DNA of 64,000 bases, from contig NC_090143.1 of NCBI RefSeq assembly GCF_017916325.1, forward strand, positions 186,001-250,000, read 5' to 3'. How positions within the stretch are numbered: the stretch's first letter is position 1; every line of letters starts with the position of its first letter. A program made the position numbers and the translations under genes. Shown here one piece after another: positions 62,553 to 64,000 of this stretch. The DNA is from Leishmania martiniquensis (Eukaryota > Euglenozoa > Kinetoplastea > Trypanosomatida > Trypanosomatidae). Below the pieces are notes generated by a model. The model was not told the DNA's origin. It saw only the letters and a list, made by a program, of their open reading frames with translations, and searched no databases.

Positions 62553-63164
62553 ATGGGTTGTTGCAATGCGAAACGATTGTTTGAGAAGTGCTCGGCGAAG
62601 GTCGACTTCGACATTGGCATTTTCCTGTACGCGGTGCTGCAGTTCATCGCGTTCTTTTTTGTGCTGATCGCGACCCCGATCGACATGTTTCGTGGCAAGG
62701 GCCCCGGAATGACGGGCAATGCACCCTGCGTTACCCTTTGGGGGATGAAGGAGAAATGCCACAGCCTTAATTACACACAAAAGGCATCGACCTACTGGGC
62801 AGAGTGCCTCGTGCGCAATGACCTCATCGCTGCCGCCCAGCCACTCGCCGTCATCTCACTCGTGCTATACGCCGCTGCGTTCGTCTTGGGGGTTCTTGTT
62901 CTGTTTCGCTGCGCCGTGCTCCGTCGGATCTGCTTGGGAGTCAGCTCCGTTGGCAGTGTCACCTTGCTCATCGTGTGGGTGCTGTTGGTGGTGACCTTGT
63001 ACGTGCAAGAAGGTCCGGACTGCCCCAGCCTGGAGGATTCCACGTTTGGTTTCGGATTTGCTCTTCTCGTGCTCGCGTGGTGTGTGGGTGTCGTCAACAT
63101 ATTATTTCTGCTGCCCCCCTCCGATTTTTGGTCCTCTGTGGACGGGAAAAAAGCTGTTGAATAG
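62553..63164 (+). CDS. Amastin-like surface protein, divergent last copy (D)
   Basis: 203 residues. The four-helix amastin layout is kept (about 20-43, 98-121, 125-150, 167-190), but the N-terminus is extended by about 16 residues and begins MGCCNAKRLFEKC. Gly2 with adjacent cysteines suggests possible myristoylation and palmitoylation, though the site lacks the usual Ser/Thr at position 6. The signature region is CVTLWGMKEKC (59-69), with Lys at the tenth position. The C-terminal tail is about 13 residues. The proximal leader is unique, so expression signals may differ from A and B. Confidence 0.95.
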   Translation: MGCCNAKRLFEKCSAKVDFDIGIFLYAVLQFIAFFFVLIATPIDMFRGKGPGMTGNAPCVTLWGMKEKCHSLNYTQKASTYWAECLVRNDLIAAAQPLAVISLVLYAAAFVLGVLVLFRCAVLRRICLGVSSVGSVTLLIVWVLLVVTLYVQEGPDCPSLEDSTFGFGFALLVLAWCVGVVNILFLLPPSDFWSSVDGKKAVE

Positions 63165-64000
63165 AGGAATCACAGTACGGCGCCGGCACGTAACGAAAAA
63201 AAAAGGCGGTAGTCGCGCTTTCGCCGCAGCACGCATTCACAGCAGAAGCAGCAGCAGCGGCCTCCCTCGACGTCGACTGTGTGTGGGTGTGTGTGTGTGT
63301 GTGTCCCTCCACTGATCCCTTTGTGGTGGCGGGGGGAGGGGGGGCACCCCTAGCAAAAGTAGAAAACGTTTGCCATCGCTCTTTTTTGTGTGTCGTTTCT
63401 CTTCGCTACGGGCCTTTTCTGTGTTTTCCTGTATGTTTGTGTCTTAACTCTTCGGCCTGCGGTGTGCTGAGGAGGACGCCCACGTGGCGCTGCCAGGCCC
63501 GCCCACCTCCTCTGCCCCCGCCACCCCCCTCGATGCCACCGGCCTCTTCCCCACCCCTGACGCCCGCCCGGTGTTCCCTCGGCGATGGGAAAGGACGAAT
63601 GGAGCAGCGGGTCGACGGCACCGCCGCCGCGCTCCGGAACATCGGCGGGGGGAGCGCGGAGGAGGAGAGGGCGGCGAGGGGTGCGTGCAACGCACTGGCC
63701 CAACGGGCGGGCAGGGCGCAGTGCGACACCACAGCCGCCGCCGGTCTCGATGTACGCACGCCTTGTAGGAGCGCGAGAGCGCGCGTATCTCTTTTCTTCT
63801 TCACCTTTCGACACTGCTGCTTTCAGTCGCCTCCGCGCATCATCGCGACTTCAACGTGCATTGGCAGCGGAGGCAAAAAAGAACGGCTGGGTTAGCGCAG
63901 CGTAGGTTCGTTGAGACGCTCTTACAGCGGTCTTTTTGTCCCTCTGCGCGCCTGAGCGCTGTACCGTTTTTTTTTCTCGCGTGTCCCCATCTCGATGCCA
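63165..64000. other. 3' flank of the last amastin and start of the next spacer
   Basis: It contains a GT repeat at about 63280-63302, a G-rich block at 63328-63345 and another copy of element Y at about 63452-63730, which shows the element continues beyond the two-type array. A C/T-rich tract (63787-63824) ends in AG at 63825-63826, a candidate acceptor for a gene beyond the window. A T-run lies at about 63967-63975. No gene seen. Confidence 0.55.

Larger units (their letters stand above)
44475..63164 (+). repeat. Amastin tandem array with AAB higher-order repeat
   Basis: Nine amastin genes. ATGs lie at 44475 (C), 46637 (A1), 48913 (A2), 51188 (B1), 53446 (A3), 55721 (A4), 57994 (B2), 60253 (A5) and 62553 (D). 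Neighbouring array copies are 2258-2276 bp apart. Copies three apart (A1-A3, A2-A4, B1-B2, A3-A5) are 6806-6809 bp apart, so the true unit is a three-gene block of 6.81 kb. Spacers are almost identical within each class, differing by single bases and homopolymer lengths. This indicates recent amplification and continuing homogenisation. Confidence 0.95.

Noticed and set aside
44475..63164. Tuzin genes between amastins
   Set aside because: Tuzins alternate with amastins at some loci, but no spacer here has a long coding frame with a P-loop or tuzin-like sequence.
1..64000. CRISPR arrays, bacterial operons or phage
   Set aside because: The repeats are kilobase-scale gene duplications and microsatellites, and the genes are eukaryotic (SUMO, eIF2-beta, amastin, ER signal peptidase).

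Overview
The window looks like a stretch of a Leishmania chromosome. Every convincing gene lies on the + strand, no coding sequence appears to need an intron, and the genes are separated by long GC-rich spacers full of CT and CA tracts followed by AG dinucleotides. That is the layout of a trypanosomatid polycistronic unit whose mRNAs are made by spliced-leader trans-splicing and polyadenylation. The amastin array makes Leishmania, or a very close relative, the best fit. The order (type I signal peptidase, SUMO, SPX-PRPP synthetase, kinases, eIF2-beta, amastins) recalls Leishmania chromosome 8 from memory; I cannot fix the species.

Positions 1-43020 hold fourteen single-copy genes: the 3' part of an unrecognised gene; the catalytic signal peptidase (2261-2803); a Cys-rich type I membrane protein (3936-4817); SUMO (7834-8187); three unrecognised proteins (10613-11419, 12244-13737, 14362-15429); an SPX-PRPP synthetase fusion whose substrate loops are degraded (16169-18640); two giant related membrane kinases, the first with a kelch-like ectodomain and a lost catalytic Asp (21377-28267), the second with an intact catalytic core split by an insertion of about 1.2 kb-of-residues scale (28961-35404); a mitochondrial LYR-motif protein (36170-37228); eIF2-beta (38407-39450); mitoribosomal protein mL49 (40717-41547); and a small single-pass membrane protein (42382-43020).

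Positions 44475-63164 hold nine delta-amastin-like genes: a divergent first copy (called C here), seven array copies of two types in the order A A B A A B A, and a divergent last copy (D). The A copies encode one identical 175-residue protein and the B copies one identical 188-residue protein. The gene-to-gene period is about 2.27 kb, with a higher-order AAB period of about 6.81 kb. Spacers are built from shared modules (called X, Y and Z here), and the spacer after the last A copy is a visible recombinant between A-type and B-type flanks. No tuzin gene is seen between the amastins.

The genes are not a functional operon: they are co-transcribed but serve secretion, protein modification, translation, mitochondria, signalling and the amastigote surface. 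The most unusual content is the SPX-PRPP synthetase pseudoenzyme candidate, the tandem pseudokinase/kinase pair, and the recombination record in the amastin array.
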